A stretch of DNA of 64,000 nt from the NCBI RefSeq assembly GCF_001431465.1, contig NZ_LDJJ01000006.1, forward strand, positions 62,001 through 126,000, written 5' to 3'. A model generated the notes under the pieces. The model ran no database searches. It saw only the letters and a program-made list of their open reading frames with translations, and was not told where the DNA came from. The translations under genes and the position numbers were made by a program. This DNA is from Stenotrophomonas terrae (GTDB lineage: Bacteria > Pseudomonadota > Gammaproteobacteria > Xanthomonadales > Xanthomonadaceae). Shown in pieces: positions 44,276 through 52,697 of the stretch (position 1 is the first letter of the stretch; every line of letters begins with the position of its first letter).

Positions 44276-46075
44276 ATGACTGACACCACGTTTGCAGTGC
44301 CCGCCACCGACATCGCGCCGCGTTGGCCGGTGCGCTATCTACTGTTTATCGCCGGCCTCGGTGGCCTGTTGTACGGCATTGATATCGGCATCATTGCCGG
44401 TGCCCTGCCCTACCTGGAAGCCACCGCCAGCCATGCCTGGCAACTGAGCAGCCAGCAGATGGGCTTCGTGGTGGCGGCGGTGCTGCTGGGCAGCGTGTTG
44501 TCCTCATTGTTCGCCGGCATGATCGCCGACCTGATCGGCCGGCGTGGTGCAATGCTGCTGGCCGGCGTCTTGTTCACCGCCAGCATTCCGATCATGGCGC
44601 TGGCTTCGGGCTACACGCCGCTGCTGCTGGGACGCCTGCTGCAAGGCATCAGCGGTGGTTTGATCGGCGTGGTGGTGCCGCTGTATCTGGCCGAAGTACT
44701 GGGACCAGAGCGTCGCGGCCGCGGCGCGGCGATGTTCCAGTTGTTGCTGACGGTGGGGCTGGTGCTGGCGGCTTTGATCGGCCTGTACCAGGCGCATTCG
44801 GTGGACGCGGCGACCGAGTCGGTGCGCAATCTGCCACTGGTGCAGCAGGCGCAGCATCTGTTTGCGGTCAAGGACCAAGCCTGGCGCACCATCTTCTGGA
44901 CCTGCCTGCTGCCGGGCGTGGTGTTCTGCATCGGCCTGTTCTGGCTCAATGAATCACCACGCTGGCTGGTGCGCCGTGGCCGCATTGATGCCGCACGCCG
45001 CGGCCTGCAGGCCACGCTGCCGGCATCACAGGTGGAAGCCACGCTGGCGCAGATCCAGAATCCGGTGACAGCCAAGGCCGATGGCGAGCGCGACCGGCTT
45101 TTCAGCCGCCGCTACATGGTGCCGTTCGTGCTGGCCTGCCTGGTGCTGGCCTTCACCCAGGCCACCGGCATCAACTCGATCCTCGCCTACGCGGTCAACA
45201 TCCTCAACCAGGCCGGCTTGCCCGGTGCCGCGGCCAATGGCGCGGATGTGGCGATCAAGCTGCTCAACGTGATCATGACCCTGGTGGCCTTGTTCCTGGT
45301 CGATCGCAAAGGCCGCAAGTTCCTGTTGATGATTGGTAGCGGCGGCATCTGTCTTGCTCTGCTGGCCGCTGCGATGCTGTTCTTCAAGGCCGAACAGGGC
45401 CGCGCTGATGTGCAGCCGGCGTTGCAGCACGCGGTGCAGGGCGATGGCCTGCAGTTGCAGCTGGATCCGGCGCAATGGCATCAGCTGGCCGGCACCCGCA
45501 ATCGCGACGGGCAACCCTCGCAGCTGACCGTGTCATGGAGCTACGGCGGTTTCAGCGACGTACGTTCGCTGCGCAGTGACAACCCCAGCGACCAGCAGTT
45601 GCTGATCGAACGCGCGACCACCGTGCGCGGCGATAGTGTGATTGGCCACTTCTTCCGTGGCCTGCATTTGAATCCGTTCCCGGATCCGAGCACCGCCGCC
45701 AATGCACCGCTGCGCATCGAGCAGGCCTGGATAGGCCCGGTGCCGCCGGCGTCGCATGGCTGGGCGGTGGCAACCTGCATCCTGGTATTCGTGGCGTTCT
45801 TCGCGGTGGGCCCGGGTGTATGCGTGTGGCTGGCCTTGTCGGAGTTGATGCCAAACCGCATTCGGTCGAATGGCATGAGCATTGCGCTGCTGATCAACCA
45901 GTTTGTGTCGACCACGATCGCGGCGGTGTTCCTGCCGACGGTGGGGCATTACGGCTATGCCAGCATGTTCCTGTTCTGGGCCACCTGTACGTTCGCGTTC
46001 TTCCTGATCGCCGCGTTCTGGCTGCCGGAGACCAAGGGCAAGACGCTGGAGCAGATCGAGGCGCATTTCCGCTGA
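44276..46075 (+). CDS. Sugar:H+ symporter (MFS sugar porter), probable GalNAc permease AgaP
   Basis: 599 aa from MTDTTFAVPATDI with an AGGAA site; upstream frame codons are SMAG DNA. Sugar-porter motifs are clear: GGLLYGIDIGIIAGAL (TM1), ADLIGRRGAM, RLLQGISGGL, PLYLAEVLGPERRG, NESPRWLVRRGR, QATGINSILAYA (TM7), VDRKGRKFL and the end PETKGKTLEQIE. The usual length is 460-500. The excess is an insertion of about 125 residues (370-495) between TM9 and TM10, which would face the periplasm, and a smaller one near 172-205. Its place at the operon end suggests import of GalNAc released by the exported glycosidases. Confidence 0.9.
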   Translation: MTDTTFAVPATDIAPRWPVRYLLFIAGLGGLLYGIDIGIIAGALPYLEATASHAWQLSSQQMGFVVAAVLLGSVLSSLFAGMIADLIGRRGAMLLAGVLFTASIPIMALASGYTPLLLGRLLQGISGGLIGVVVPLYLAEVLGPERRGRGAAMFQLLLTVGLVLAALIGLYQAHSVDAATESVRNLPLVQQAQHLFAVKDQAWRTIFWTCLLPGVVFCIGLFWLNESPRWLVRRGRIDAARRGLQATLPASQVEATLAQIQNPVTAKADGERDRLFSRRYMVPFVLACLVLAFTQATGINSILAYAVNILNQAGLPGAAANGADVAIKLLNVIMTLVALFLVDRKGRKFLLMIGSGGICLALLAAAMLFFKAEQGRADVQPALQHAVQGDGLQLQLDPAQWHQLAGTRNRDGQPSQLTVSWSYGGFSDVRSLRSDNPSDQQLLIERATTVRGDSVIGHFFRGLHLNPFPDPSTAANAPLRIEQAWIGPVPPASHGWAVATCILVFVAFFAVGPGVCVWLALSELMPNRIRSNGMSIALLINQFVSTTIAAVFLPTVGHYGYASMFLFWATCTFAFFLIAAFWLPETKGKTLEQIEAHFR

Positions 46076-46140
46076 GACCTGATTTGGCGGTAGCGGCAAC
46101 TGCAGCGGCAACGGCATAAGCAAGCACAGGGCAACAGCGC

Positions 46141-46185
46141 CCTCATCCGCCCTCCGGGCACCTTCTCCCGCAAGCGGGAGAAGGG
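46141..46185. repeat. C-rich hairpin repeat, family 1 (inverted)
   Basis: CCTCATCCGCCCTCCGGGCA followed by CCTTCTCCCGCAAGCGGGAG and AAGGG, the inverted counterpart of 46356-46402. Confidence 0.8.
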
Positions 46186-46226
46186 ATAGCCAGGTTTTTC
46201 TGCTGCTTGATAGTTGGCCGCGCAGA

Positions 46227-46329
46227 GCACAAGCCAAAGCCAAAGCACAGGCCAAGGCGCAAGCCAGAGCGAAAGGCTAGAGCACAGGCCGGAGCGCAAG
46301 CCGAAGCGCAAGCCGAAGCGCAAGCAACA
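46227..46329. repeat. 12 bp minisatellite
   Basis: About eight degenerate units of GC(A/G)CA(A/G)GCC(A/G)(A/G)A. The three rightmost (46294-46305, 46306-46317, 46318-46329) are nearly identical (GCGCAAGCCGAA). It lies in the loop between the two inverted C-rich hairpins. Confidence 0.85.
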
Positions 46330-46355
46330 CCTCAGCACACAGCAATGCCAGCCTT

Positions 46356-46402
46356 CCCTTCTCCCGCCTGCGGGAGAAGGTGCCCGAAGGGCGGATGAGG
46401 GG
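46356..46402. repeat. C-rich hairpin repeat, family 1
   Basis: CCCTTCTCCCGCCTGCGGGAGAAGG then TGCCCGAAGGGCGGATGAGGG. It is directly followed by the 7 bp array, as at 14783. Confidence 0.8.
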
Positions 46403-46486
46403 GCTTCTCGCTTCTCGCTTCTCGCTTCCCGCTTCTCGCTTCTCGCTTCTCGCTTCCCGCTTCTCGCTTCTCGCTTCTCGCTTCAG
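46403..46486. repeat. 7 bp tandem array (GCTTCTC)n with 28 bp higher-order period
   Basis: Twelve heptamers in the order three GCTTCTC, GCTTCCC, three GCTTCTC, GCTTCCC, three GCTTCTC, GCTTCAG. The repeated three-plus-one order makes a 28 bp superunit. One strand is polypyrimidine-rich. Confidence 0.92.
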
Positions 46487-46540
46487 CCTTTCAGACTTCC
46501 AGCGTTCCCAAGCTTCCCAGCCTCCCCAAACCCCACAAAC

Positions 46541-46570
46541 GCAAACGGCCACCCGAAGGTGGCCGTTGCT
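46541..46570 (-). terminator. Terminator of the rpsP-rplS operon
   Basis: GCAACGGCCACC-TTCG-GGTGGCCGTTTGC on the minus strand, a strong stem with the stable TTCG loop, about 30 bases after the rplS stop. Confidence 0.85.
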
Positions 46571-46597
46571 GCAAACAGGCTGGGCCTGTTGGCGGGA

Positions 46598-47008
46598 TTA
46601 CTCGGCAGAAGCCTTGGCAGCCAGGCGGGCAGCCTTGGCCTGCTGGGCAGCAGCCAAGTCTTCCTTGATGCGGGCAGCCTTGCCTTCCAGACCACGCAGG
46701 TAGTACAGCTTACCGGCGCGAACCTTACCGCGGCGCTTCACTTCGACCGAGTCGATGATGGCGCTGTGGGTCTGGAAAACGCGCTCGACGCCGTAGCCGT
46801 GCGAGATCTTGCGCACGGTGAAAGCGGAGTTCAGGCCAGCATTCTTGGTGCCGATGACGACGCCTTCGTATGCCTGCACGCGCTCACGGTTGCCTTCCTT
46901 GACCTTCACGTTCACCACGACGGTGTCGCCCTGGCTGAACTTCGGCAGTTCGCGGGTGATCTGGGCGGATTCGAATTCCGCGACGATGGACTTGTTCAGC
47001 TTGCTCAT
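46598..47008 (-). CDS. rplS: 50S ribosomal protein L19
   Basis: 136 aa from [13 protein letters not shown]. Family motifs are present: [58 protein letters not shown] and [20 protein letters not shown]. An Ala-rich C-terminal extension ([18 protein letters not shown]) is typical for this lineage. It is the last gene of the rpsP-rimM-trmD-rplS operon, 134 bases after trmD. Confidence 0.98.
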   Translation of the reverse strand: MSKLNKSIVAEFESAQITRELPKFSQGDTVVVNVKVKEGNRERVQAYEGVVIGTKNAGLNSAFTVRKISHGYGVERVFQTHSAIIDSVEVKRRGKVRAGKLYYLRGLEGKAARIKEDLAAAQQAKAARLAAKASAE

Positions 47009-47142
47009 TGGGTTACACCGATTGTTCGGGGTGGGCGTGTCGGATCGACAGCTTGGGCTCATACAGTCGCCGGATTGCGCTGCACGTTATTGTTCTGGCT
47101 CCACGTAAGGCCATTCAGCCAACGGGAACTCGCAATTCTAAC

Positions 47143-47922
47143 CTACTGATCGCCACCGGCGCCAGTAGCTTGCTTGAACGAATCTGCAAGCGCCTGCCGG
47201 GCTTCGGCCAGCAGCTTGCGGTCAGCCTTGTTCAGGCTGGCTTCGTCCAGCAGATCGGGGCGCCGCAGGGCGGTCCGCAGCAGCGATTGCTGGCGGCGCC
47301 AGGCGGCGATGGCGGCGTGGTTGCCGGAGCGCAGCACGTCCGGCACATCGCCCAGCGCATGGCTGGCCGGATGGCTGTAATGCGGGCAATCCAGCAGACC
47401 GTCACCTTCAAAACTGTCCTGGACGGCCGATTCGGCATCGTTCAAGGCGCCTTCCTGCAGGCGGGTGACCGCATCGATGATCACCGCCGCACCCAGCTCA
47501 CCGCCGGACAGCACGTAATCGCCGATGGAGATCTCCTCGTCCACCTCGCTCGCCAGGAAACGCTCGTCCACACCTTCATAGCGGCCACACAACAGGATCA
47601 TCCGCGGCAGCGCAGCCAACTCGCGGACCTTGGCCTGGTCCAGCGGCCGGCCCTGCGGGCTGAGGTAGATCAGCGGCGCCGGCGCTGGGTCAGCGGCACG
47701 TGCTGCTGCCAGGGCCGCGCGCAGCGGTTCGATCAGCATCACCATACCCGGGCCGCCACCGAACGGACGGTCGTCCACCCTTCGGTAATTGCCCTGGGCA
47801 TAGTCGCGCGGGTTCCAGCCATGCAGCTCCAGCAAGCCCCGCTCCTGCGCACGACCGACCACGCCAAGCGCGGCCGATTGGGCAAGGAATTCCGGGAACA
47901 GGCTGATGACATCTACACGCAC
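47143..47922 (-). CDS. trmD: tRNA (guanine-37-N1)-methyltransferase TrmD
   Basis: 259 aa SPOUT methyltransferase that makes m1G37 and prevents +1 frameshifts. It begins [40 protein letters not shown] and the trefoil-knot SAM site [16 protein letters not shown] are intact. The C-terminal domain contacts tRNA ([22 protein letters not shown], split here as SGNHAAI and WRRQQ). It starts five bases after the rimM stop. Confidence 0.98.
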   Translation of the reverse strand: MRVDVISLFPEFLAQSAALGVVGRAQERGLLELHGWNPRDYAQGNYRRVDDRPFGGGPGMVMLIEPLRAALAAARAADPAPAPLIYLSPQGRPLDQAKVRELAALPRMILLCGRYEGVDERFLASEVDEEISIGDYVLSGGELGAAVIIDAVTRLQEGALNDAESAVQDSFEGDGLLDCPHYSHPASHALGDVPDVLRSGNHAAIAAWRRQQSLLRTALRRPDLLDEASLNKADRKLLAEARQALADSFKQATGAGGDQ

Positions 47923-47927
47923 GGGCT

Positions 47928-48443
47928 TTAGAACTCCGGATCCCAGTCAACCACGATCAGGTTGGCCTCGAAATCCACCGATTTGACGAAGTCGCCCATC
48001 ACGAACGGAATCATCCGCTCACGGTCGCCGCGCGTTACCAGTACGTCGTTGGAGCCGGTGCTGAACAGGTGCGAGGCAATGCCCAGCTTGACGCCGTCCA
48101 CGGTCTGCACGTCCAGGCCTTCCAGATCCACCCAGTAATACTCATCCGGGCTCGGCGGCGGCAAGGCGCTGCGCGCGATGTAGATCTCGGTCCCGATCAT
48201 GGACTCGGCCACGTCGCGGTCGGTCACGCCCGGGAAGGTCGCCACCAAGGTCTTGCCCGAATCGCGCCCACGCACACCGGTCAGCTCGGACTCCTGCCCC
48301 GCGGGGGTACGCAGAATCCAAGGCTGGTATTTGAAAATGGCGGAACGTGGCTCGGTCCAGGACTCAAGCTTCAGCTCGCCGCGCACACCAAAAACGCCGG
48401 CAACCCTGCCCAGCAGGATCCGGCGCTCGATATCTTTCTTCAT
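47928..48443 (-). CDS. rimM: Ribosome maturation factor RimM
   Basis: 171 aa, binds S19 during 30S maturation. I chose the ATG at 48443 ([14 protein letters not shown]); the longer frame overlaps rpsP. The N-terminal beta-barrel has [20 protein letters not shown]. The PRC-barrel C-terminal half has [16 protein letters not shown] and [14 protein letters not shown]. It is the second gene of the ribosomal operon, 38 bases after rpsP. Confidence 0.96.
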   Translation of the reverse strand: MKKDIERRILLGRVAGVFGVRGELKLESWTEPRSAIFKYQPWILRTPAGQESELTGVRGRDSGKTLVATFPGVTDRDVAESMIGTEIYIARSALPPPSPDEYYWVDLEGLDVQTVDGVKLGIASHLFSTGSNDVLVTRGDRERMIPFVMGDFVKSVDFEANLIVVDWDPEF

Positions 48444-48481
48444 ATAGCAGTCGGGCCGCGCTTGCGCGCGGCCCGCCAGGA

Positions 48482-48742
48482 TCAGGCCGCAGCGGCCTGG
48501 GCCTTGGTCGCTTCCTTGTACAGGTTGCGAACCTTGTCGGTCAGCTGAGCGCCGTTGGCAACCCACTTGTCGACAGCGGCGATATCCAGCACAACGCGCT
48601 GCTCGGCACCCTGGGCAACCGGGTTGTAGTAACCGACGCGCTCGATGTTGCGGCCGTCGCGGGCGCTACGGACGTCGGTGACGATGATGTGGTAGAACGG
48701 ACGCTTCTTGGCGCCGCCGCGGGTCAGTCGAATCTTGACCAT
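48482..48742 (-). CDS. rpsP: 30S ribosomal protein S16
   Basis: 86 aa, [23 protein letters not shown] with [30 protein letters not shown], all characteristic of S16. First gene of the operon; a strong promoter lies about 52 bases upstream. Confidence 0.98.
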   Translation of the reverse strand: MVKIRLTRGGAKKRPFYHIIVTDVRSARDGRNIERVGYYNPVAQGAEQRVVLDIAAVDKWVANGAQLTDKVRNLYKEATKAQAAAA

Positions 48743-48794
48743 GGTGGTGTTTTCCTAAGTTGCCCAGTCGCCAGGATGGCGCGGTAAGCCGGCG

Positions 48795-48823
48795 ATTATA
48801 GCGACGGTGGCGGCCCATTCCAA
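48795..48823 (-). promoter_or_regulatory. Sigma-70 promoter of the rpsP operon
   Basis: On the minus strand TTGGAA, 17 bases, then a perfect TATAAT. The -10 ends about 52 bases before the rpsP ATG. Confidence 0.8.
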
Positions 48824-48935
48824 GCCTGCCCCCTGCTGCAAAGCTGAATACCCTCCAAACTCCCCTGCCCTCACGGCGAGGTCAGCGCCTGCAGCGCCGT
48901 GGCCGCGCTATTCCGGCATCGGCAGGTTCAGTGCC

Positions 48936-48962
48936 GATATATACGATTCATATATGATCCAT
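48936..48962 (+). promoter_or_regulatory. AT-rich operator/promoter upstream of the parD-like gene
   Basis: GATATATACGATTCATATAT followed by GATCC: ATATAT blocks 12 bases apart with partial dyad symmetry in an otherwise GC-rich region, 25-50 bases before the parD-like start. It suits a -10 element plus an autoregulatory site. Confidence 0.45.
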
Positions 48963-48985
48963 GCATTCTGTTGCTGGAGCGCCTC

Positions 48986-49198
48986 ATGGGCATCGTGAAC
49001 ATCGACGACGAACTGCATGACAACCTGCGCAGGGCCAGTTCGGTCTCGGGGCGTTCAATCAACGCGCAGGCCGGGTTCTGGATCAAAATCGGCATGCTCT
49101 GCGAGCTCAATCCGCAGCTGAGCTTCCAGGAGTTGGTCGCCCGAGAACTTGCGGCGGCCGGGGTAAGCCCGGTAAGCATGCGGGCAGCAGAAGCATGA
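48986..49198 (+). CDS. ParD-like ribbon-helix-helix protein
   Basis: 70 aa from ATG 48986 with GGAG upstream (MGIVNIDDELHDNLR). The start IVNIDDELHDNLRRASSVSGRS is typical of the ParD-like antitoxin family (PF11903), with a short ribbon then helices. No ParE-type toxin follows; instead its stop overlaps the start of a methionine aminopeptidase (ATGA). It probably represses its own promoter. Whether it has any antitoxin role is unknown. Confidence 0.82.
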   Translation: MGIVNIDDELHDNLRRASSVSGRSINAQAGFWIKIGMLCELNPQLSFQELVARELAAAGVSPVSMRAAEA

Positions 49199-49986
49199 TC
49201 AAGCAGCCACATGAATTGGCATTGATGGCCGAATCCGGCCGCCTGCTCGCTTCCGTGTTCGAAGCGCTGCTGAAGCTGCCACTGGAAGGCATGACCACCC
49301 TGCAGGTCAACGACTGGGTGGAGCGTTTCATCGTCGAGCAGTTGCAGGCGCGCCCTGCCAGCAAAGGCCAGTATGGCTTCGCCTATGTACTCAACAGCTC
49401 CATCGATACGGTTGTCTGCCACGGCGTGCCGTCATCGAAGGACATCCTGCGCGATGGCAGCATCGTCAATCTGGACATCACCCTGGAGAAGAACGGCTAC
49501 ATCGCCGATTCCAGCCGCATGTTCCTGATCGGCGACGTCAGCCACCCGGCGCAGCGGCTGGTACGCATCACCAACGAGGCGATGTGGAAGGGCATTGCCA
49601 CGGTACGCCCCGGCGCGACCCTGGGCGACATCGGCTACGCCATCCAGCGCCACGCCAAGGCCGCCGGCTATTCGGTGGTGAAGGAGTATTGCGGCCACGG
49701 TATCGGCCGCGAAATGCATGAGGAACCGCAGGTGCTGCATTACGGCCATCGCGGCACAGGGTTGGAACTGCAGGCCGGCATGACCTTCACTATCGAACCA
49801 ATGATCAACCAGGGCCGCGCGGCAATCGACAACCATGACGATGGTTGGACGGTGACCACGCGCGATGGAAAGTTGTCAGCGCAATGCGAGCACACCGTGG
49901 AAGTGACGGAGACCGGCGTACGGGTGTTGACGCTGCGCGAGGAGGAACGCGCGTTCGCGGCAAAGCTGCTTGGCCCGCTCGTGTAG
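49195..49986 (+). CDS. map: Type I methionine aminopeptidase
   Basis: 263 aa. All five metal ligands of the pita-bread fold are present: Asp in NLDITL, Asp in ADSSRMF, His in CGHGIGREMHEEP, Glu in TIEPMIN and Glu in QCEHTV. It removes initiator Met. It is coupled to the ParD-like gene, not to rpsB as the housekeeping map usually is, so a second map gene elsewhere is likely. It lacks an N-terminal zinc-finger extension. Confidence 0.93.
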   Translation: MIKQPHELALMAESGRLLASVFEALLKLPLEGMTTLQVNDWVERFIVEQLQARPASKGQYGFAYVLNSSIDTVVCHGVPSSKDILRDGSIVNLDITLEKNGYIADSSRMFLIGDVSHPAQRLVRITNEAMWKGIATVRPGATLGDIGYAIQRHAKAAGYSVVKEYCGHGIGREMHEEPQVLHYGHRGTGLELQAGMTFTIEPMINQGRAAIDNHDDGWTVTTRDGKLSAQCEHTVEVTETGVRVLTLREEERAFAAKLLGPLV

Positions 49987-49997
49987 GACGCACCCAT

Positions 49998-50225
49998 GTA
50001 GGAGCGGCGTAAGCCGCGAAGCTGGCATTGCCGCAGCCCTTGGCGGATACGCCATCTGATGGCTTATCTGCTTTGCGGCATACGCCGCTCCTACAAAACT
50101 CAGCGAACCCAGCCTGGTCACAGCCATTGTGGGAGCGGCGTAAGCCGCGAAGCTGATGTTGCTGCAGCCCTTGGCGGATACGCCATCTGATGGTCTATCT
50201 GCTTCGCGGCTTACGCCGCTCCCAC
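49998..50225. repeat. Tandem pair of head-to-head GCGG hairpins
   Basis: Unit A: GTAGGAGCGGCGTAAGCCGC plus GAAGC at 49998-50022 and its complement at 50070-50094. Unit B: the same arrangement at 50129-50153 and 50201-50225. The inner stretch GCAGCCCTTGGCGGATACGC plus CATCTGATGG is shared, so a unit of about 100 bases is duplicated with a 131 base period. Confidence 0.88.
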
Positions 50226-50263
50226 AAAAACCGGCCAGCCCGCGCGCCGGTGTCGGCCAGACA

Positions 50264-50297
50264 AAAAGAAGGCCCGGCAATGCCGGGCCTTCTTCAT
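50264..50297. terminator. Bidirectional terminator
   Basis: AAAAAGAAGGCCCGGC-AAT-GCCGGGCCTTCTTCATT, between the convergent map and M13 peptidase genes. A and T tracts flank the stem. Confidence 0.88.
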
Positions 50298-50327
50298 TCA
50301 AGCGTTACGCACGATGTAGCGCAGTGA

Positions 50328-52421
50328 TCACCAGATCACGACACGCTTGTCGTCGGCACGCACCATCGCATCACCGGCCTTGCACTGGAACGCAGCGGCA
50401 TACGATGGCATGTTCGACGGCGCGCCATTGGCGCGGAAGTTTGCCGGTGCATGCGGATCGGTGTTCAAGCGCACGCGCAGCTCGCCATCGGTGAAGTTGC
50501 GACGCCACACGGTGGCCCAGTTCATGAAGAAGCGCTGATCCTGGCTATAACCATCGACCGGCACGTTGACCTTTGCATCTTCCTTCAGCGCCATCTGCAG
50601 CGCGTCATAGGCCACGGTCAGGCCACCGAGGTCGCCGATGTTCTCGCCCAGGGTCAGCTTGCCCTTGACGTTGACGCCCGGCAGCGATTCATAGCCGTCG
50701 AACTGCGCGACCAGCTGATCGGTGCGACCGTTGAAGGCACTGCGATCGGCATCTGTCCACCAGTTGTCAAAGTTGCCGTTGGCGGCGAACTGGCTGCCCG
50801 AATCATCGTAGCCGTGCATCATCTCGTGGCCGATCACCGCGCCAATGCCACCGTAGTTCAGCGACGGATCGGCCTTGGCGTCGAAGAACGGCGGCTGCAG
50901 GATGGCGGCCGGGAACACGATTTCGTTCTTGGTCGCGTTGTAATAGGCATTCACCGTCTGCGGGGTCATGCCCCACTCGGTCTTGTCCACCGGCTTGCCG
51001 ATCTTGCCCAGCATGTAGCGGTAGTTGAAAGCCTGCGCGGCCTGCACATTGCCCAGGTAGCTGTCGCTGTTGGTGGTCAGGCCCGACCAGTCACGCCACT
51101 TGTCCGGGTAGCCGATCTTCGGGGTGAAGCTGGCCCACTTCTCCAGCGCCTTCTTCTTGGTGTCCTCGCCCATCCACGGCAGGCCTTCCAGGCGCGCCTT
51201 CAGCGCGACCGAGAGGTTCTGCACCAGGTGCTCCATCGCCACCTTGGATTCGGCCGGGAACACCGCGTCCACGTACAGCTGGCCCAGCGCTTCGCCCATC
51301 GAACCATTCACCGAGTCCAGCACGCGCTTCCAGCGCGGCTGCATTTCCTGCTGGCCACGCAGGGTCTTGCTGAAGAAATCGAAGTTGGCCTGCTCGAAGT
51401 TCTTGCTCAGGTAGGGCGCGGCATTGTCCACCGTGTGGAAGCGCAGGTAGGCCTGCCAGGTGGAGGCCGGCACGTCGGCCAGCATGGTGTTCAGCTCGTT
51501 GAAGAAACCCGGCTGGGCCAGCGAGAACTTGTCCTTGGCCGGGATCTGCAGCGTATCGAACAGCGCGGTCCAGCTGAAATTCGGCGTCTGCTTGTCGGCA
51601 TCGGCGGCGCTGACCGGGTTGTAGCGCTTGGCCGGGTCACGCAGTTCGATGCGCGACAACGAGGCCTTGGCCAGGCGGGTCTCGAAGTCCATCACTGCCT
51701 TGGCCTGCTCCTTGGCCTGCGCGGCGTCGACGCCGGACAGGGTCAGCAGCTGCTCGATGTAGGCCACGTAGGCGTCGCGGATCTTGGCCTGCGAGGCATC
51801 GAAGTAATAACCCTTCTCCGGCAGGCCCAGACCGCTCTGGCCAACATAGGCGATGACATTGGACGAATCCTTGAAGTCCGGGCTGGCATACAGCGAGAAC
51901 AGGAAGCCATTGCCCTGTGCATAGGCGTCACGCAGGTAGCCGGTGATGGCGGCGGTGTCGCCCAGTGCGGCGATCTTGTCCAATTCCGGCTGCAGCGGCT
52001 TGATGCCGGCCGCCTCGATGGTGGCTTCGTCCGAGCCGGTCTTCCAGATATCACCGATCTTGGCTTCGTTGGAACCGGCTGCGGCCTTGCCTGCAGCAGC
52101 CTGCTGCACCAGCGCGTGCTGCACTTCCAGCGAGCGCTCACGCAGGATCTCGAAGCTGCCCCAGGTGGTCTGGTCGCCCGGTACCGGGTTGGCCTTGAGC
52201 CACTTGCTGTTGACGAAGCCGTTCAGGTCGGCACAGGCCTGGATGGCGGGATCCAGGTCGGCGGCATTGAGTGAAATCAGCTGGGTCTTGAGCTGCGACT
52301 GGTCGAACGCAGCCTTGGCTTCAGCCGCCGGGGCGGCGGGCGCCTCGGTCTTGCCACAGGCGGCCAGCGAGGCGGCGATTGCGACCGTCAGGGACAACGG
52401 GACGAGCTTGGAAAACGACAT
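50328..52421 (-). CDS. M13-family metallopeptidase (neprilysin/PepO-like), lipoprotein
   Basis: 697 aa from MSFSKLVPLSLTVAIAASLA, whose lipobox LAAC (Cys about 22) makes it a lipoprotein facing the periplasm. M13 N-terminal helical domain (ACADLNGFVNSKWL, TTWGSFEILRERS). The catalytic domain has VNAYYNATKNEIVFPAAILQ, the zinc motif GHEMMHGYDD (HExxH near residue 530) and the third ligand GENIGDLGG. The C-terminus ends in Trp (RVVIW), as in M13. It cleaves short peptides. Divergent from the MscS gene. Confidence 0.95.
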   Translation of the reverse strand: MSFSKLVPLSLTVAIAASLAACGKTEAPAAPAAEAKAAFDQSQLKTQLISLNAADLDPAIQACADLNGFVNSKWLKANPVPGDQTTWGSFEILRERSLEVQHALVQQAAAGKAAAGSNEAKIGDIWKTGSDEATIEAAGIKPLQPELDKIAALGDTAAITGYLRDAYAQGNGFLFSLYASPDFKDSSNVIAYVGQSGLGLPEKGYYFDASQAKIRDAYVAYIEQLLTLSGVDAAQAKEQAKAVMDFETRLAKASLSRIELRDPAKRYNPVSAADADKQTPNFSWTALFDTLQIPAKDKFSLAQPGFFNELNTMLADVPASTWQAYLRFHTVDNAAPYLSKNFEQANFDFFSKTLRGQQEMQPRWKRVLDSVNGSMGEALGQLYVDAVFPAESKVAMEHLVQNLSVALKARLEGLPWMGEDTKKKALEKWASFTPKIGYPDKWRDWSGLTTNSDSYLGNVQAAQAFNYRYMLGKIGKPVDKTEWGMTPQTVNAYYNATKNEIVFPAAILQPPFFDAKADPSLNYGGIGAVIGHEMMHGYDDSGSQFAANGNFDNWWTDADRSAFNGRTDQLVAQFDGYESLPGVNVKGKLTLGENIGDLGGLTVAYDALQMALKEDAKVNVPVDGYSQDQRFFMNWATVWRRNFTDGELRVRLNTDPHAPANFRANGAPSNMPSYAAAFQCKAGDAMVRADDKRVVIW

Positions 52422-52697
52422 GGATATCTCCGGCCAAACAGGGAAAGGCCGCACAAGGCTGCGCGGCGCAACCTCCGAGGGTAAAGGATCGGCGCATATC
52501 GAGGGATCCGCCGAAGGTCACGCCTGGCCACGACCACGGACCGGTGATGGCAGCAGATAACCGTGCCGTACCTGAGTCAGGAGGCCGGCCACTGCAGCCA
52601 AACCCGTCCCTACGGCCCGCCTCCCCCTCCATGCAAACCGACGCTGTGCGACACTGCGGCGACGCGGACAAGAGCGTCTACCCGTCGGGAATCGCCC

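Noticed and set aside
46214-47149. 311-codon frame across the minisatellite and heptamer array
   Set aside because: Its N-terminal half is repeat-encoded low complexity, and its C-terminal half is antisense to rplS.
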